A DNA stretch of 64,000 nucleotides from SVEL01 sp045125245 (lineage in GTDB: Bacteria > Bacillota > Clostridia > Lachnospirales > Lachnospiraceae), in the NCBI GenBank assembly GCA_045125245.1, contig JBGVNF010000063.1:1-64000 (forward strand). The letters are read 5' to 3'. Shown one piece after another: positions 42,724-53,164 of this stretch. The position numbers and the translations under genes are program-made. The notes under the pieces are model-generated. The model made no database searches. It was not told where the DNA came from and saw nothing but the letters and a program-made list of their open reading frames with translations. Every line of letters begins with the position of its first letter. Position 1 is the first letter of the stretch.

Positions 42724-43845
42724 ATGCCTTTAAAACTGAACCTGCAGTTATTTGCAAAGGATGGACCAGGTGGCGAAAAGACTGAACCGGCGTCACAGAA
42801 AAAGTTAGATGATGCCAGAAAAAAAGGCCAGGTCGCAAAGAGTAAGGAGATAGTTAATTCAGCGTATCTTGTTATTATTTTTGCATTTTTAAAGTTATAT
42901 GTGGGTACTGTAGGAAAAGGTTTTATAGAGAGCTTTACAAAGTTTTATAACCTTATTCCGAAATATGCCAAATATTCTGATGATGCTAATTTGGGAGTAG
43001 GATTAGCTGTTGTAGGTGAGATGTTTATAGATATAGGTTTGCTTATAGCACCATTTCTTATTATTTCGTTTATTGTTTATTTCTTTGGAGATTTAGTACA
43101 GGTAAAATGGAAAATCTCAGGAGAAGCATTGAAGCCTAAGTTTAGTAATCTAAATCCGATTAATGGCTTTAAAAGAATGTTTTCAACCCAGTCACTTATC
43201 AATTTGCTTAAATCCGTTGCTATAGTTGGAATATGTATATATATAATATATACAGAGCTGGTTGATAAGATTTATGCGCTGTACAACTTATATGATGTAA
43301 GCTTACAGCAGGGTATTGCTTTTGTGGGTGATACGGTTTTTTCTATAGCACTAAAGATTAGTATAATTTATCTGTTTATAGGCGTAGCTGATTATATATT
43401 TCAGATACGTAAGTTTAAGAATGATATGATGATGACAAAGCAGGAAGTTAAGGACGAATATAAACAGTCCGAAGGAGATCCTACTGTAAAATCACAGATC
43501 AGAAGAAAGATGAGAGAAGTCTCTCAGCGAAGAATGATGCAAAAGCTGCCAGAGGCAGACGTTGTAATTACAAACCCTACGCATTTTGCAGTGGCTATAA
43601 AGTATGATTTAAGCATTGCTAAAGCGCCAGTAGTTGTAGCGAAGGGTGAAGATTATCTTGCACAAAAGATTAAAGAAGTAGCAAGAGAGCACAATATTGA
43701 AATTGTGGAAAATAAACCATTGGCAAGAGCGCTATACCATAGCGTTGACATAGATGAGGAGATTCCTCAGGAGTTATATCAGGCGGTAGCAGAAGTATTA
43801 GCATATGTATATAATTCTAAAAATAAAGCTGTGCCTAGAGCATAA
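42724..43845 (+). CDS. flhB: Flagellar export switch protein FlhB
   Basis: The 373-residue protein has the N-terminal GEKTEPASQKKLDDARKKGQVAKSKE, four membrane helices, and the cytoplasmic autocleavage motif NPTH (VVITNPTHFAVAIKY). Cleavage there changes export from hook to filament proteins. Start choice is uncertain: ATG 42724 follows AAGGTGG, whereas GTG 42709 is nearer to AAAGGAA; the difference is five residues. Confidence 0.95.
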   Translation: MPLKLNLQLFAKDGPGGEKTEPASQKKLDDARKKGQVAKSKEIVNSAYLVIIFAFLKLYVGTVGKGFIESFTKFYNLIPKYAKYSDDANLGVGLAVVGEMFIDIGLLIAPFLIISFIVYFFGDLVQVKWKISGEALKPKFSNLNPINGFKRMFSTQSLINLLKSVAIVGICIYIIYTELVDKIYALYNLYDVSLQQGIAFVGDTVFSIALKISIIYLFIGVADYIFQIRKFKNDMMMTKQEVKDEYKQSEGDPTVKSQIRRKMREVSQRRMMQKLPEADVVITNPTHFAVAIKYDLSIAKAPVVVAKGEDYLAQKIKEVAREHNIEIVENKPLARALYHSVDIDEEIPQELYQAVAEVLAYVYNSKNKAVPRA

Positions 43846-43872
43846 GAATATTAAAGGATAGGAGTGAGAGTA

Positions 43873-45906
43873 GTGAAGAAAACTGATATAGGTTTAGGAC
43901 TGTATATATTGGCAGCTATAGTATTCCTCATTATTCCATTACCAAGTATAATCCTTGATATTTGTCTTGCATTTAATATGGCAGTAGCTCTTGTAGTACT
44001 GTTTAATGCAGTATTCTCAAAAGAAGCGATGGACATGTCATCGTTTCCTACATTGCTCCTTTTAACTACATTGTTTAGAATATCTTTGAACGTTTCATCC
44101 ACAAAGCTTATTCTTTCAACTGGAGATCCAGGTGAAGTAGTTGAGACCTTCGGTGAATTCGTAGGTGGAGGCAGTTTAGTAATTGGTATTATAGTATTTA
44201 TTATCTTATTGATAGTTCAGTTTATGGTTATCAATAAAGGTTCTGAAAGAGTAGCAGAAGTAACAGCAAGATTCACTCTTGATGCTATGCCTGGTAAGCA
44301 GATGGCAATTGATGCTGATCTTAATACAGGTGCTATAACAGATCAACAGGCAAAGGAAAGAAGAGAGAAGCTTCAGGCTGAATCAGCATTCTATGGTTCC
44401 ATGGACGGTGCTGTAAAGTACGTAAAGGGAGATGCTACAGCAGGTCTTATGATTACAATCATCAACTTTGTTGGTGGTCTTGTAATGGGTGTGCTGATGC
44501 AAGGGATGGAAATAGGTGAAGCTTTAAATAGATATACAATCCTTACAATTGGTGATGGACTTGTAAGTTCTATTCCTTCACTTCTTATTTCGTTGGCAAC
44601 AGGTATCCTTGTTACTAAGGTATCTAAGGATATGGATATGGGTGATATGGTAGTATCACAGCTTTTTGAAATTCCTAAGGTTATGTGGGCTGTAGGTGCA
44701 GCTATGATTTTCCTTGGTGTAACAACAGAGCTTCCATTACTTATCTTTGTTCCTATGGGTGCGGGATGTATCGTTATAGGAAATAAGATGCAACAGAAGG
44801 CTGGTATAGAAAAGATAGAGGAAGAAACTGGTGGAGTAGAAGCGGAAGCAGAAGAAATCAGACGTCCAGAGAATGTTGTTTCACTTCTTCAGGTTGACCC
44901 TATTGAGTTAGAGTTTGGATATGGTATAATACCATTAGCAGACGTTAATCAGGGCGGTGACTTACTTGACAGAGTAGTTATGATTAGACGTCAGATAGCA
45001 TTGGAGCTTGGTGTAGTTGTTCCAATTATTCGTTTACGAGATAATATACAGCTTAATCCAAATCAGTATATTATTAAGATAAAGGGTGTTCAGATAAGTG
45101 AAGGTGAGATATTATTTGACCACTATATGGCTATGAATCCAGGTATGGCAGAGGAAGAGATTACAGGTATTCCTACCTTTGAACCTTCATATCATTTACC
45201 AGCACTTTGGATTACAGAGAGTCAGAGAGAGAGAGCAGAATCTCTTGGCTATACAGTAGTAGATCCACCTTCTATTATTGCAACACATCTTACTGAGATT
45301 GTTAGAAGTCATATTGATGAGCTTCTTACAAGACAGGATGTACAGAATCTTATTAACAATGTTAAAGAATCAAATCCAGTACTTGTGGACGAGCTTATTC
45401 CAAAGCTTCTTGGTATTGGAGAGGTACAAAAGGTATTGCAGAATCTTTTACGAGAAGGCATTTCTATAAGAGATTTGCTTACAATATTTGAAACTTTGGC
45501 AGATCATGCTGCTGTGACAAGAGATACAGATGTGTTGACAGAGTATGTAAGACAGAGTTTAAGAAGGGCTATAAGTGCTAAGTTCTTTACACCAAATGAG
45601 ACAACTACGGTTGTTACATTGGACCCTAAGAACGAGCAGGAGATTATGTCTAGCGTGAAGCAGACAGAACAGGGCTCATATATAGCTCTTGATCCTGAAA
45701 GACAGAGACTTATTATATCTGCTCTTGAACAGGAGATAAAGAAGATGGAAGATATGGGTAAGATCCCTATGATTATTACATCACCTATTGTCAGAATGTA
45801 TTTTAAGAAGATGACACAGGATTATTTTAGGGATTTAATTGTTATTTCATACAATGAGATAGAGCCTAATATTGAATTACAGTCAGTTGGGATGGTGAGC
45901 GCATAA
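43873..45906 (+). CDS. flhA: Flagellar export protein FlhA
   Basis: The 677-residue protein has about eight N-terminal membrane helices (residues 1-310, with SSFPTLLLLTTLFRISLNVSST and the FHIPEP-like RFTLDAMPGKQMAID loop) and a large cytoplasmic domain that docks FliI and chaperone-cargo complexes. GTG at 43873 is preferred since ATAGGAG lies eight bases before it; GTG 43864 overlaps that site. The stop overlaps the flhF start by one base. Confidence 0.96.
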   Translation: MKKTDIGLGLYILAAIVFLIIPLPSIILDICLAFNMAVALVVLFNAVFSKEAMDMSSFPTLLLLTTLFRISLNVSSTKLILSTGDPGEVVETFGEFVGGGSLVIGIIVFIILLIVQFMVINKGSERVAEVTARFTLDAMPGKQMAIDADLNTGAITDQQAKERREKLQAESAFYGSMDGAVKYVKGDATAGLMITIINFVGGLVMGVLMQGMEIGEALNRYTILTIGDGLVSSIPSLLISLATGILVTKVSKDMDMGDMVVSQLFEIPKVMWAVGAAMIFLGVTTELPLLIFVPMGAGCIVIGNKMQQKAGIEKIEEETGGVEAEAEEIRRPENVVSLLQVDPIELEFGYGIIPLADVNQGGDLLDRVVMIRRQIALELGVVVPIIRLRDNIQLNPNQYIIKIKGVQISEGEILFDHYMAMNPGMAEEEITGIPTFEPSYHLPALWITESQRERAESLGYTVVDPPSIIATHLTEIVRSHIDELLTRQDVQNLINNVKESNPVLVDELIPKLLGIGEVQKVLQNLLREGISIRDLLTIFETLADHAAVTRDTDVLTEYVRQSLRRAISAKFFTPNETTTVVTLDPKNEQEIMSSVKQTEQGSYIALDPERQRLIISALEQEIKKMEDMGKIPMIITSPIVRMYFKKMTQDYFRDLIVISYNEIEPNIELQSVGMVSA

Positions 45907-47090
45907 TGATAATCAAGAAATTTCAGGCAGCAACAGAGACAGAAGGCATATTAATGGCTAAGCATGAGCTTGGAGAAGCTGCGGTTATCATGAATATAAA
46001 GACAATTAAACATAGAGGAATTGCAAGATTATTTAAGAAGGATATAGTAGAAGTGACAGCTGCCCTAGAGGAGCGAGCTCACACTACAGACAAGATTCCA
46101 GTTAAGAAAATCAATGCAATAGTTGATGATTCAACTAAGCCTGTAATGGAGCTTGATAAGCAGCAGAATAATGCTATTGAGCAAAAGCTTGATAATCTTC
46201 AGAATATGCTTCAGAGCAAGATTGTTTCTAATGTTCCAGTTGAGAAGAGGGAGACTGAGGCTGAAGAGAAAAGCAAGGATAAAGGTGTGAATTTTAAGTT
46301 CATGCAGTTAGTATACCGTCAATTATTGGATAATGAAGTAGACGAGAAATATGCTAACCAGATTATAGGAGAGATAGAGTCTGGACTTAAGAAGGAATCT
46401 AATATAGATAGTATTCTTGCAGGTATTTACCAGAAGATTATATTAAAATTAGGTCAGCCTAAGGTTATAGAACCTGTGGAGAAGAAGACTAAGCTTGAGT
46501 TCTTCATGGGACCTACAGGTGTAGGAAAGACAACTACCATCGCAAAGCTTGCATCTTATTTTAAGCTTGAGAAAAAGTTAAAGGTCGCTCTTATTACGTG
46601 CGATACATATAGAATAGCAGCTGTTGAACAGTTAAGAACTTATGCCAATATTTTGGATGTGCCTTTGCAGGTAGTTTATACTATTGAAGAGTTTAATGCG
46701 GCTATAAAGAGTTTTACTGGTTATGATATGATATTTGTAGATACTGCAGGTAGATCTCATAAGAATAACGAGCAGTGCAATGAACTTATGCACTTTGTCA
46801 ATGATTGTGTGATTGATGAAAGTGTTGAAAAGGAAGTGTTCTTAGTACTTAGTGCAGCTACAAAGTATAAGGACCTTATAAATATAAATCAAGTGTTTAG
46901 TCATTTGAAAAACTATAGCTTGATTTTCACAAAGCTTGATGAGACAACTTGTCTTGGAAATATACTTAATATGAAGTTACATACAGGGCTTCAGCTTTCC
47001 TATGTGACAAGTGGTCAAGCTGTTCCTGATGATATCAGTATAATTGATGCACAGAAGATTGCTAGAAATCTTCTCGGAAGTGCAGAATAG
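45906..47090 (+). CDS. flhF: Flagellar SRP-like GTPase FlhF
   Basis: The 394-residue GTPase has a basic N-domain, a variable linker (about residues 60-140), and the SRP-type NG domain with GPTGVGKTTTIAKLASYF, CDTYRIAAVEQLRTYA, VDTAGRSHKN and FTKLDET. FlhF fixes the place and number of flagella together with FlhG. It overlaps flhA by one base and is followed by flhG. Confidence 0.95.
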   Translation: MIIKKFQAATETEGILMAKHELGEAAVIMNIKTIKHRGIARLFKKDIVEVTAALEERAHTTDKIPVKKINAIVDDSTKPVMELDKQQNNAIEQKLDNLQNMLQSKIVSNVPVEKRETEAEEKSKDKGVNFKFMQLVYRQLLDNEVDEKYANQIIGEIESGLKKESNIDSILAGIYQKIILKLGQPKVIEPVEKKTKLEFFMGPTGVGKTTTIAKLASYFKLEKKLKVALITCDTYRIAAVEQLRTYANILDVPLQVVYTIEEFNAAIKSFTGYDMIFVDTAGRSHKNNEQCNELMHFVNDCVIDESVEKEVFLVLSAATKYKDLININQVFSHLKNYSLIFTKLDETTCLGNILNMKLHTGLQLSYVTSGQAVPDDISIIDAQKIARNLLGSAE

Positions 47091-47100
47091 GGGGTACGAT

Positions 47101-48000
47101 ATGGATCAGGCAGAAAAATTAAGAAGTATGGTTAAGTCTCAGGAAGAGACAGTAAAAGAACCAGCGAAAAGACTTGCACGTGTAATAACAGTCACAAGTG
47201 GTAAAGGTGGAGTAGGTAAATCAAGCTTAGCAATTAATCTTGCTTTACAGTTTAGAAAAAAGGGTAAATCAGTAATAATATTTGATGCCGATTTTGGTCT
47301 GGCTAATATAGAGGTAATGTTTGGAGCAATACCAAAATATAACTTGGCAGATATGATATTTAGAGGAAAAGGCTTTAAGGATATTATAGTGGAAGGACCA
47401 GAGGGAATAGGATTTATTTCTGGTGGTTCTGGTATAAATGGTTTAGGTAATATGAATAGAGAACAGGTTCAGTATCTGGTATATAAGCTAAAGGAACTAG
47501 AGATGTTAGCTGATATAATAATTATAGATACAGGAGCTGGTATATCTGATAGTGTTTTGGAATTTGTAGCAGCAAGTGGAGAGGTTGTATTGGTGACAAC
47601 TCCAGAGCCAACATCGATAACAGATTCGTATGCCTTGCTTAAGGCTTTAAATGCAAGAGAAAGCTTTGATGCAGAAATCTGTAAGATAAAGGTAGTAGCA
47701 AATAGGGTATTAAATTATGAAGAAGGAAAGAATCTCTTTTCAAAGCTAGAGGTTGTAGTTACTAAATTCCTTAAGATTAATTTAGCATTTTTAGGAGTAA
47801 TTCCTATGGATATGAATATGTCCAAAGCGATTATGCAACAGAAACCTATATCAATTGCATATCCAAATTCGGCAGGAGCTAAATCTGTAGAGAGAATTGC
47901 AGACGGATTACTTGAGAATAAAGAAGCAGAAGGACCTAAAAGAAATAGTTTGGCAAGAGCGGTTGCGAATATTATTAAAAATGGGTTTAAGAACAAGTAA
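47101..48000 (+). CDS. flhG: Flagellar number regulator FlhG (YlxH)
   Basis: The 299-residue MinD-like ATPase has a deviant Walker A (TSGKGGVGKSSLA) and DADFGLANIEVMFG. Its N-terminus DQAEKLR fits the DQAxxLR motif with which FlhG activates the FlhF GTPase. The start at 47101 is set by this N-terminus, with GGGGGTA just before it. It follows flhF after ten bases. Confidence 0.94.
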   Translation: MDQAEKLRSMVKSQEETVKEPAKRLARVITVTSGKGGVGKSSLAINLALQFRKKGKSVIIFDADFGLANIEVMFGAIPKYNLADMIFRGKGFKDIIVEGPEGIGFISGGSGINGLGNMNREQVQYLVYKLKELEMLADIIIIDTGAGISDSVLEFVAASGEVVLVTTPEPTSITDSYALLKALNARESFDAEICKIKVVANRVLNYEEGKNLFSKLEVVVTKFLKINLAFLGVIPMDMNMSKAIMQQKPISIAYPNSAGAKSVERIADGLLENKEAEGPKRNSLARAVANIIKNGFKNK

Positions 48001-48034
48001 ATTTACTTAAAGAAAATGTATTGGAGGTGGCAAT

Positions 48035-48763
48035 ATGCTATCTAATGTGTTGAAGGTTGGCGATAAGGTCGAATTGACAAGGGTGCAAGCTGCACAGGGT
48101 GATGCAGGTACAAGGAAAAAAGTATATGTAAGCCAAATATATGAGGTAGTAGATGATACTAGAGTTAAGGTGGGAATGCCAATAGAGAATGGTCATATTG
48201 TAGCATTGGCACCTAAGACACGATTAGACGCGTGCTTTTATACAGCCAGAGGGTTGTATCATGGACGCGTTGTTGTCGTGGAAAGAATGCGTGAGAATAA
48301 TATATACGTAATGGTTGTAGAACTCCAATATGAATTAAAGAAATTCCAGAGAAGGCAGTACTATAGATTGAATTGCACAATGGACTTATTGCATAGACCA
48401 TTGGACGAGGAAGAGATAGAATTATTTGATAATAAGGGAATTATACCAGATATTGATGAAATCAAGGGCTTTAAAAATGGTGTGGCTTTAGATTTTAGTG
48501 GTGGTGGAATAAGATTTATATCACTGGAAAAGTATAGCAAGGAAGATTTAATAGTTGTTAGACTTAAGATTAGTTATGAAGATGAATTTAAGATATACAG
48601 TATAGTGGGAAGAGTTATTTCATCAGCGCCAGCAAGAAATGGTAGAGGAAATATCGAGAATCGTATAGAATTTGTCGGTATGAATAGCAAGGTTCGTGAA
48701 GAAATTATAAGATATATCTTTAGAGAAGAAAGAAAACAGAGACAGAAGTCTTTAGATATGTAA
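48035..48763 (+). CDS. YcgR-like PilZ domain c-di-GMP receptor
   Basis: The 242-residue protein has an N-terminal YcgR-type domain (about residues 1-95) and a C-terminal PilZ domain with the RxxxR motif (QRRQYYRLN) and DFSGGGIRF, the two parts of a c-di-GMP site. YcgR proteins act as a brake by binding FliG or MotA when c-di-GMP is high. TTGGAGGTGG lies before the ATG. Its place between flhG and cheB matches YlxA/YpfA-like genes in some Clostridia and strongly suggests motor control. Confidence 0.9.
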   Translation: MLSNVLKVGDKVELTRVQAAQGDAGTRKKVYVSQIYEVVDDTRVKVGMPIENGHIVALAPKTRLDACFYTARGLYHGRVVVVERMRENNIYVMVVELQYELKKFQRRQYYRLNCTMDLLHRPLDEEEIELFDNKGIIPDIDEIKGFKNGVALDFSGGGIRFISLEKYSKEDLIVVRLKISYEDEFKIYSIVGRVISSAPARNGRGNIENRIEFVGMNSKVREEIIRYIFREERKQRQKSLDM

Positions 48764-48799
48764 ATGACGATAAATCATCATAGATAGGAGATGTAGTAG

Positions 48800-49990
48800 A
48801 TGACTGAGAAAAAAATTTTGGTAGTTGATGACTCTGCACTTATGAGAAGACTCATATCTGATATAATCAACTCAGATAATCGATTTTGTGTGAAAGACTT
48901 AGCTACTAACGGGCTGGAAGCGTTAGACCTTATAATAAAAAATCGTATGTTATATGATGCAGTTGTTCTTGACATTAATATGCCAAAGATGAATGGTCTT
49001 GAGTTACTTGAACAGCTACAGAAAAACAGAATAAAGATTAATGTTGTTATGGTCAGCACTTTAGCAAAGGAAGGAGCTAAAGAGACAATTATTGCATTGG
49101 AAAGAGGAGCTTTTGATTTTGTTACAAAGCCAGAAAATTACTTAGATGCAAAAGAAGAACATTTTAAAAATCGTTTATTAGAAGTATTAAGCGTTGCAGC
49201 TAAAGCTGATATGCCGAGTTCGACTGCTGAAAAATCTGTGGAAGTCGTGAAGAAAACTACTACTTCATCTACAAGAAGTTCCACTGGTTTAAGAACATCG
49301 GAGAAAACAGGCGATTCTAAGCCTGACAGACTTAGTGTAATGGCTTCTTTAAGACCAAAATTTAAACCTCATAAGAAATTTACAGGTAGCAAAGAAGGTA
49401 AGAGTAAGCTGGTTGCTCTTGCATGTTCAACTGGAGGACCAAAGTCCTTACAGTCGGTAATACCTAAGCTTCCTGCAAATCTTGATGCACCAGTTGTATT
49501 AGTACAGCATATGCCTAAAGGCTTCACCAATTCTTTGGCTATGAGACTTGATGAAATGAGTCAGGTAAAAGTTAAAGAAGCTGCTGATGGTGATGTTTTA
49601 CAAAAGGGTTGGGTGTACATAGCTCCAGGTGGCAAACAGATGAGAGTTTTGAAAATTGGTGGAACTTATAAAATTGCAGTTACAGATGAACCGGCAAGAG
49701 ATGCTTTGAGACCATGTGCGAATATTATGTATGAATCGCTTGTGTGCTCAAATTTTGATGAAATTACTTGCGTGGTTTTAACCGGCATGGGCGCGGATGG
49801 AACAATGGGTATTGGTACTCTTGGAGAATCGGTAAATGTACATGTTATCGCTCAAGATGAACAGACCTGTGTTGTATATGGTATGCCAAAGGCTATCGCG
49901 GAAGCGAATATTGTAGACGAGGTATTACCATTGGAAAAAATCGCCGATGCTATTACTAAGAACGTGGGGGTGCTAAACAATGGACGTTAG
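48800..49990 (+). CDS. cheB: Chemotaxis methylesterase/deamidase CheB
   Basis: The 396-residue protein has an N-terminal receiver (Asp10, Asp11, phosphoacceptor Asp58), a Ser/Thr-rich linker (about 135-195), and the C-terminal methylesterase domain with catalytic Ser in ACSTGGPKSL, His in VQHMPKGF and Asp in GMGADGTMG. It removes methyl groups from chemoreceptors. The cheR partner is not in the window. It overlaps cheA by 11 bases. Confidence 0.96.
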   Translation: MTEKKILVVDDSALMRRLISDIINSDNRFCVKDLATNGLEALDLIIKNRMLYDAVVLDINMPKMNGLELLEQLQKNRIKINVVMVSTLAKEGAKETIIALERGAFDFVTKPENYLDAKEEHFKNRLLEVLSVAAKADMPSSTAEKSVEVVKKTTTSSTRSSTGLRTSEKTGDSKPDRLSVMASLRPKFKPHKKFTGSKEGKSKLVALACSTGGPKSLQSVIPKLPANLDAPVVLVQHMPKGFTNSLAMRLDEMSQVKVKEAADGDVLQKGWVYIAPGGKQMRVLKIGGTYKIAVTDEPARDALRPCANIMYESLVCSNFDEITCVVLTGMGADGTMGIGTLGESVNVHVIAQDEQTCVVYGMPKAIAEANIVDEVLPLEKIADAITKNVGVLNNGR

Positions 49991-52049
49991 CCAGTACTTG
50001 GAAATATTTATTGACGAGACAAAAGAACATTTACAAAACCTCAGTCAACAGCTTATGATTCTTGAAGAAGAGCCAGATAATGCGGATACAATTAATGAAA
50101 TATTCCGTGCGGCGCATTCTTTAAAGGGTATGGCTGGTACAATGGGTTATAAGAGAATGCAGCATTTAACACATATTATGGAGAATGCACTCTCTGAAAT
50201 TCGTAACGGTAAGATGAACGTTAATGCAGAATTAGTAGATGTTTTGTTCCAGTGTCTCGATGCGTTAGAAACATATCTTGATAATATCGTTGAATCGCAG
50301 GATGAAGGAACAGAAGATAATGAACCAATTATTGCAAGACTTAATGTATTTCTTAACGGTGGTGGAGGAGAAGCTCCTGCACCAAAGAAGGAAGAAAAGG
50401 AAGCTAGCAAGCCGGAGGAATCTACTCAGGCTAAGGAAGTTAAGTTTAATGAATATGAGTCAAAGGCAGTAAATGAAGCATTTAATAAGAATTTAAATGT
50501 ATATAGTCTTGAAGTACATGTAGATGAGAATTGTATTTTGAAGGCTGCGAGAGCATTCCTTGTATTTAAAGCAGTTGAAGAATTAGGTGAAATTATTAAG
50601 TCTGATCCTTCAGCGCAGGATATTGAGGATGAGAGATTTGAGTTAGAATTTACTATTGTAGTTATTACTGAAAAAGATATGGAAACTGTTAAGAAAGCAG
50701 TTGAAAATGTATCAGAAATTAGACAGGTATTAGCTACAAAGATTACAAATGTACCTAAGACAGGTGAAGCAGAAGAAACTTCAGTTGCTAAGAAGGCTGA
50801 TTCATCAGCAGTTGCAGTTGCAGATAAGAGCAGTGCACCAGCGGCAGCTAGTAAGTCAGGTGCTACAACTAAGTCTTCGAGCAAGCCAGTTGTTAACAGA
50901 TCAGTAAGAGTTGATATCGAAAAACTTGATGTGCTTATGAATCTCGTAAGTGAGCTTATCATTGCAAAGAACGGACTTATGTCAGTAAGTAGCAATGAAG
51001 AAGGCATGGTATCAGCAGCATTTAATGAGCAGGTTGAATACTTAGAGAGAGTTACAACAAATCTTCATGAATCAGTTATGAAGGTTCGAATGATGCCAAT
51101 TGAAACTGTTACACAGAAATTCCCTAAGATGGTTAGAGATTTATCTAAGAAGCTTGATAAGCAGATGAAGCTCTTTATCACTGGTGAAGATACAGAACTT
51201 GATAGAACTGTTATCGATGAAATCGGTGATCCACTTATGCATCTTATTAGAAACTCTGCAGATCATGGTCTTGAGGATGGTGAAACTAGAGCACAGAGAG
51301 GTAAAGACCCAGTTGGTAACATTTACCTTGATGCATATCAGGATGGTAATAACGTTGTTATCGAAGTTAGAGATGACGGTAACGGTATCGACGTAGAAAA
51401 GATTAGAAGTAAAGCGGTCGAGAGAGGTGCAGTGACACCAGAACAGGCTGAATTATTAACTGATAAGGAAGTTATCGACTTCTTATTCCAGCCAAGCTTC
51501 TCTACAGCAAAACAGGTTACAGATGTATCTGGTAGAGGTGTTGGACTTGACGTTGTTAAGACAAAAATTGAGTCACTTGGCGGTGACATCGAAGTTAAGA
51601 CAATGCTTGGAGAAGGAAGTACATTTATTATCAGACTTCCACTTACGCTTGCTATTATTCAGTCTCTTATGGTTGAAGTGGGCGGTGAGAAATATGCAAT
51701 TTCTCTTGGAAGCATTCAGACTATTGAAGATGTATTAGTAACAGATATTAAGTATGTTCAGTCAAAAGAGGTTATCAACCTTCGTGGAACAGTTATTCCA
51801 CTTATTCGTCTTGATAGCATTCTTGATATTGAGCCTTCACAAGAAAACGTTGAAAGCTTGACAGCAGTTATTGTAAAGAAGGGTGACAGATTAGCAGGTC
51901 TTATAGTTGATAGCTTAATAGGCCAGCAGGAAATCGTTATTAAGTCACTTGGTAAGTACATGAGCAACAATTCGAAGATAATAAGCGGCGCTACTATCTT
52001 AGGTGATGGTGAAGTTGCACTTATCCTCGATGCAAATGCTTTAGTATAG
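49980..52049 (+). CDS. cheA: Chemotaxis histidine kinase CheA
   Basis: The 689-residue kinase has the P1 Hpt domain with His46 (FRAAHSLKGMAGTMG), a P2 region near 160-250, a Ser/Ala-rich linker (265-300), the P3 dimerisation domain, P4 ATPase (LIRNSADHGLE, VRDDGNGID, GRGVGLDVVKTKIESLGG) and the P5 CheW-like domain. It phosphorylates CheY and CheB. GGGGGTG lies at the end of cheB before the start. Confidence 0.97.
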   Translation: MDVSQYLEIFIDETKEHLQNLSQQLMILEEEPDNADTINEIFRAAHSLKGMAGTMGYKRMQHLTHIMENALSEIRNGKMNVNAELVDVLFQCLDALETYLDNIVESQDEGTEDNEPIIARLNVFLNGGGGEAPAPKKEEKEASKPEESTQAKEVKFNEYESKAVNEAFNKNLNVYSLEVHVDENCILKAARAFLVFKAVEELGEIIKSDPSAQDIEDERFELEFTIVVITEKDMETVKKAVENVSEIRQVLATKITNVPKTGEAEETSVAKKADSSAVAVADKSSAPAAASKSGATTKSSSKPVVNRSVRVDIEKLDVLMNLVSELIIAKNGLMSVSSNEEGMVSAAFNEQVEYLERVTTNLHESVMKVRMMPIETVTQKFPKMVRDLSKKLDKQMKLFITGEDTELDRTVIDEIGDPLMHLIRNSADHGLEDGETRAQRGKDPVGNIYLDAYQDGNNVVIEVRDDGNGIDVEKIRSKAVERGAVTPEQAELLTDKEVIDFLFQPSFSTAKQVTDVSGRGVGLDVVKTKIESLGGDIEVKTMLGEGSTFIIRLPLTLAIIQSLMVEVGGEKYAISLGSIQTIEDVLVTDIKYVQSKEVINLRGTVIPLIRLDSILDIEPSQENVESLTAVIVKKGDRLAGLIVDSLIGQQEIVIKSLGKYMSNNSKIISGATILGDGEVALILDANALV

Positions 52050-52064
52050 TGTGGAGGTGTTGTT

Positions 52065-52511
52065 ATGGAAATCGCAAAAATCGAAAACCAAACTACTCAG
52101 TACATTGTTGTAAATCTTGGTATTGAGCAGTATGGAATAGATATTAAATATGTTGATAATATTGTCCGTATGCAGAAAATCACAAGAGTTCCAAAGGCTC
52201 CAAGATTTTTCCGTGGTGTTATCAATCTTCGTGGTGAGATAGTTCCAATTATGAGCGTAAGACGTAAGTTTGAGCTTGACGAGGATGTTATAACAGATAA
52301 GACAAGAATTATTATATTAAAGCCAGAACATCAGGAGGCTATAGGTATTATAGTTGATGAAGTTAAGGAAGTATTAGCTTTAGATGCTGATAGTATCGAA
52401 AAGATTCAGAGTAATCAGAACGATGAAAAGGCAAAGTATATTAACGCAGTTGGAAAATATAATGACAACTTAATATCAATTCTTAACATTAATGGAGTGA
52501 TAGATATTTAA
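52065..52511 (+). CDS. cheW: Chemotaxis coupling protein CheW
   Basis: The 148-residue protein is a single CheW domain (YIVVNLGIEQYGIDIKYVDNIVR, ITRVPKAPRFFRGVINLRGEIVPI). It couples receptors to CheA. GTGGAGGTG lies before the ATG, 15 bases after cheA. Confidence 0.96.
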   Translation: MEIAKIENQTTQYIVVNLGIEQYGIDIKYVDNIVRMQKITRVPKAPRFFRGVINLRGEIVPIMSVRRKFELDEDVITDKTRIIILKPEHQEAIGIIVDEVKEVLALDADSIEKIQSNQNDEKAKYINAVGKYNDNLISILNINGVIDI

Positions 52512-52529
52512 TCACAGAAAAGAGGAATT

Positions 52530-53153
52530 ATGTCAAAAATAGATTTAGGCAATCTTAATTCTCTGCAGTATGATGTACTTAAGGAACTTGGAAATATAGG
52601 AGCTGGTAATGCAACAACTGCTCTTTCAAAGCTTATCAATGCAAAGATTGATATGAGAGTTCCGAAAGTTAATTTGCTCGGTTTTTCTGAATTGGCAAAA
52701 GCCATGGGAAGAGAAGAAGAGATTATGGTAGGCATACTACTATTGCTTGAAGGTGATGTAGAGGGTATGATGATGTTCCTTTTGGATGTCTCATCTGCGC
52801 GAGCTCTTGTTAACAGTCTTATGGGTAAACCATCTGATGATGCTAGTGATGATATTAATTTTGACGAGATGGAATTCTCAGCACTTCGTGAAATTGGTAA
52901 TATTATTACTGGTTCGTATTTGTCGGCATTGTCAGATATGACTAGATTAACAATTGTATCATCTGTACCTAGCTTACAGATTGATATGGCTGAGGCGATA
53001 CTAAGTATACCTGCTATTGAGTTTTCAAAAATAGGTGATAAAGTATTACTTATACAGACACAGTTTGATGATGATTCACAGATAAGCGGTTATTTTGTAT
53101 TAGTACCAGAACTTGATTCGTATGATAAGATTTTGAGTTCCTTAGGATTATAG
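52530..53153 (+). CDS. cheC: CheY-P phosphatase CheC
   Basis: The 207-residue protein has two CheC phosphatase motifs, each with E-x2-N and a Pro 23 residues after the Asn (ELGNIGAG..., EIGNIITG...), so both look intact. CheC dephosphorylates CheY-P and binds CheD as an adaptation system. AAAGAGGA lies before the ATG; cheD follows after 11 bases. Confidence 0.95.
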   Translation: MSKIDLGNLNSLQYDVLKELGNIGAGNATTALSKLINAKIDMRVPKVNLLGFSELAKAMGREEEIMVGILLLLEGDVEGMMMFLLDVSSARALVNSLMGKPSDDASDDINFDEMEFSALREIGNIITGSYLSALSDMTRLTIVSSVPSLQIDMAEAILSIPAIEFSKIGDKVLLIQTQFDDDSQISGYFVLVPELDSYDKILSSLGL

Positions 53154-53164
53154 AGGAAAATAAT

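Noticed and set aside
50426..51007. Minus-strand open frame opposite cheA
   Set aside because: It lies over the Ser/Ala-rich linker of cheA and has no protein-family feature.
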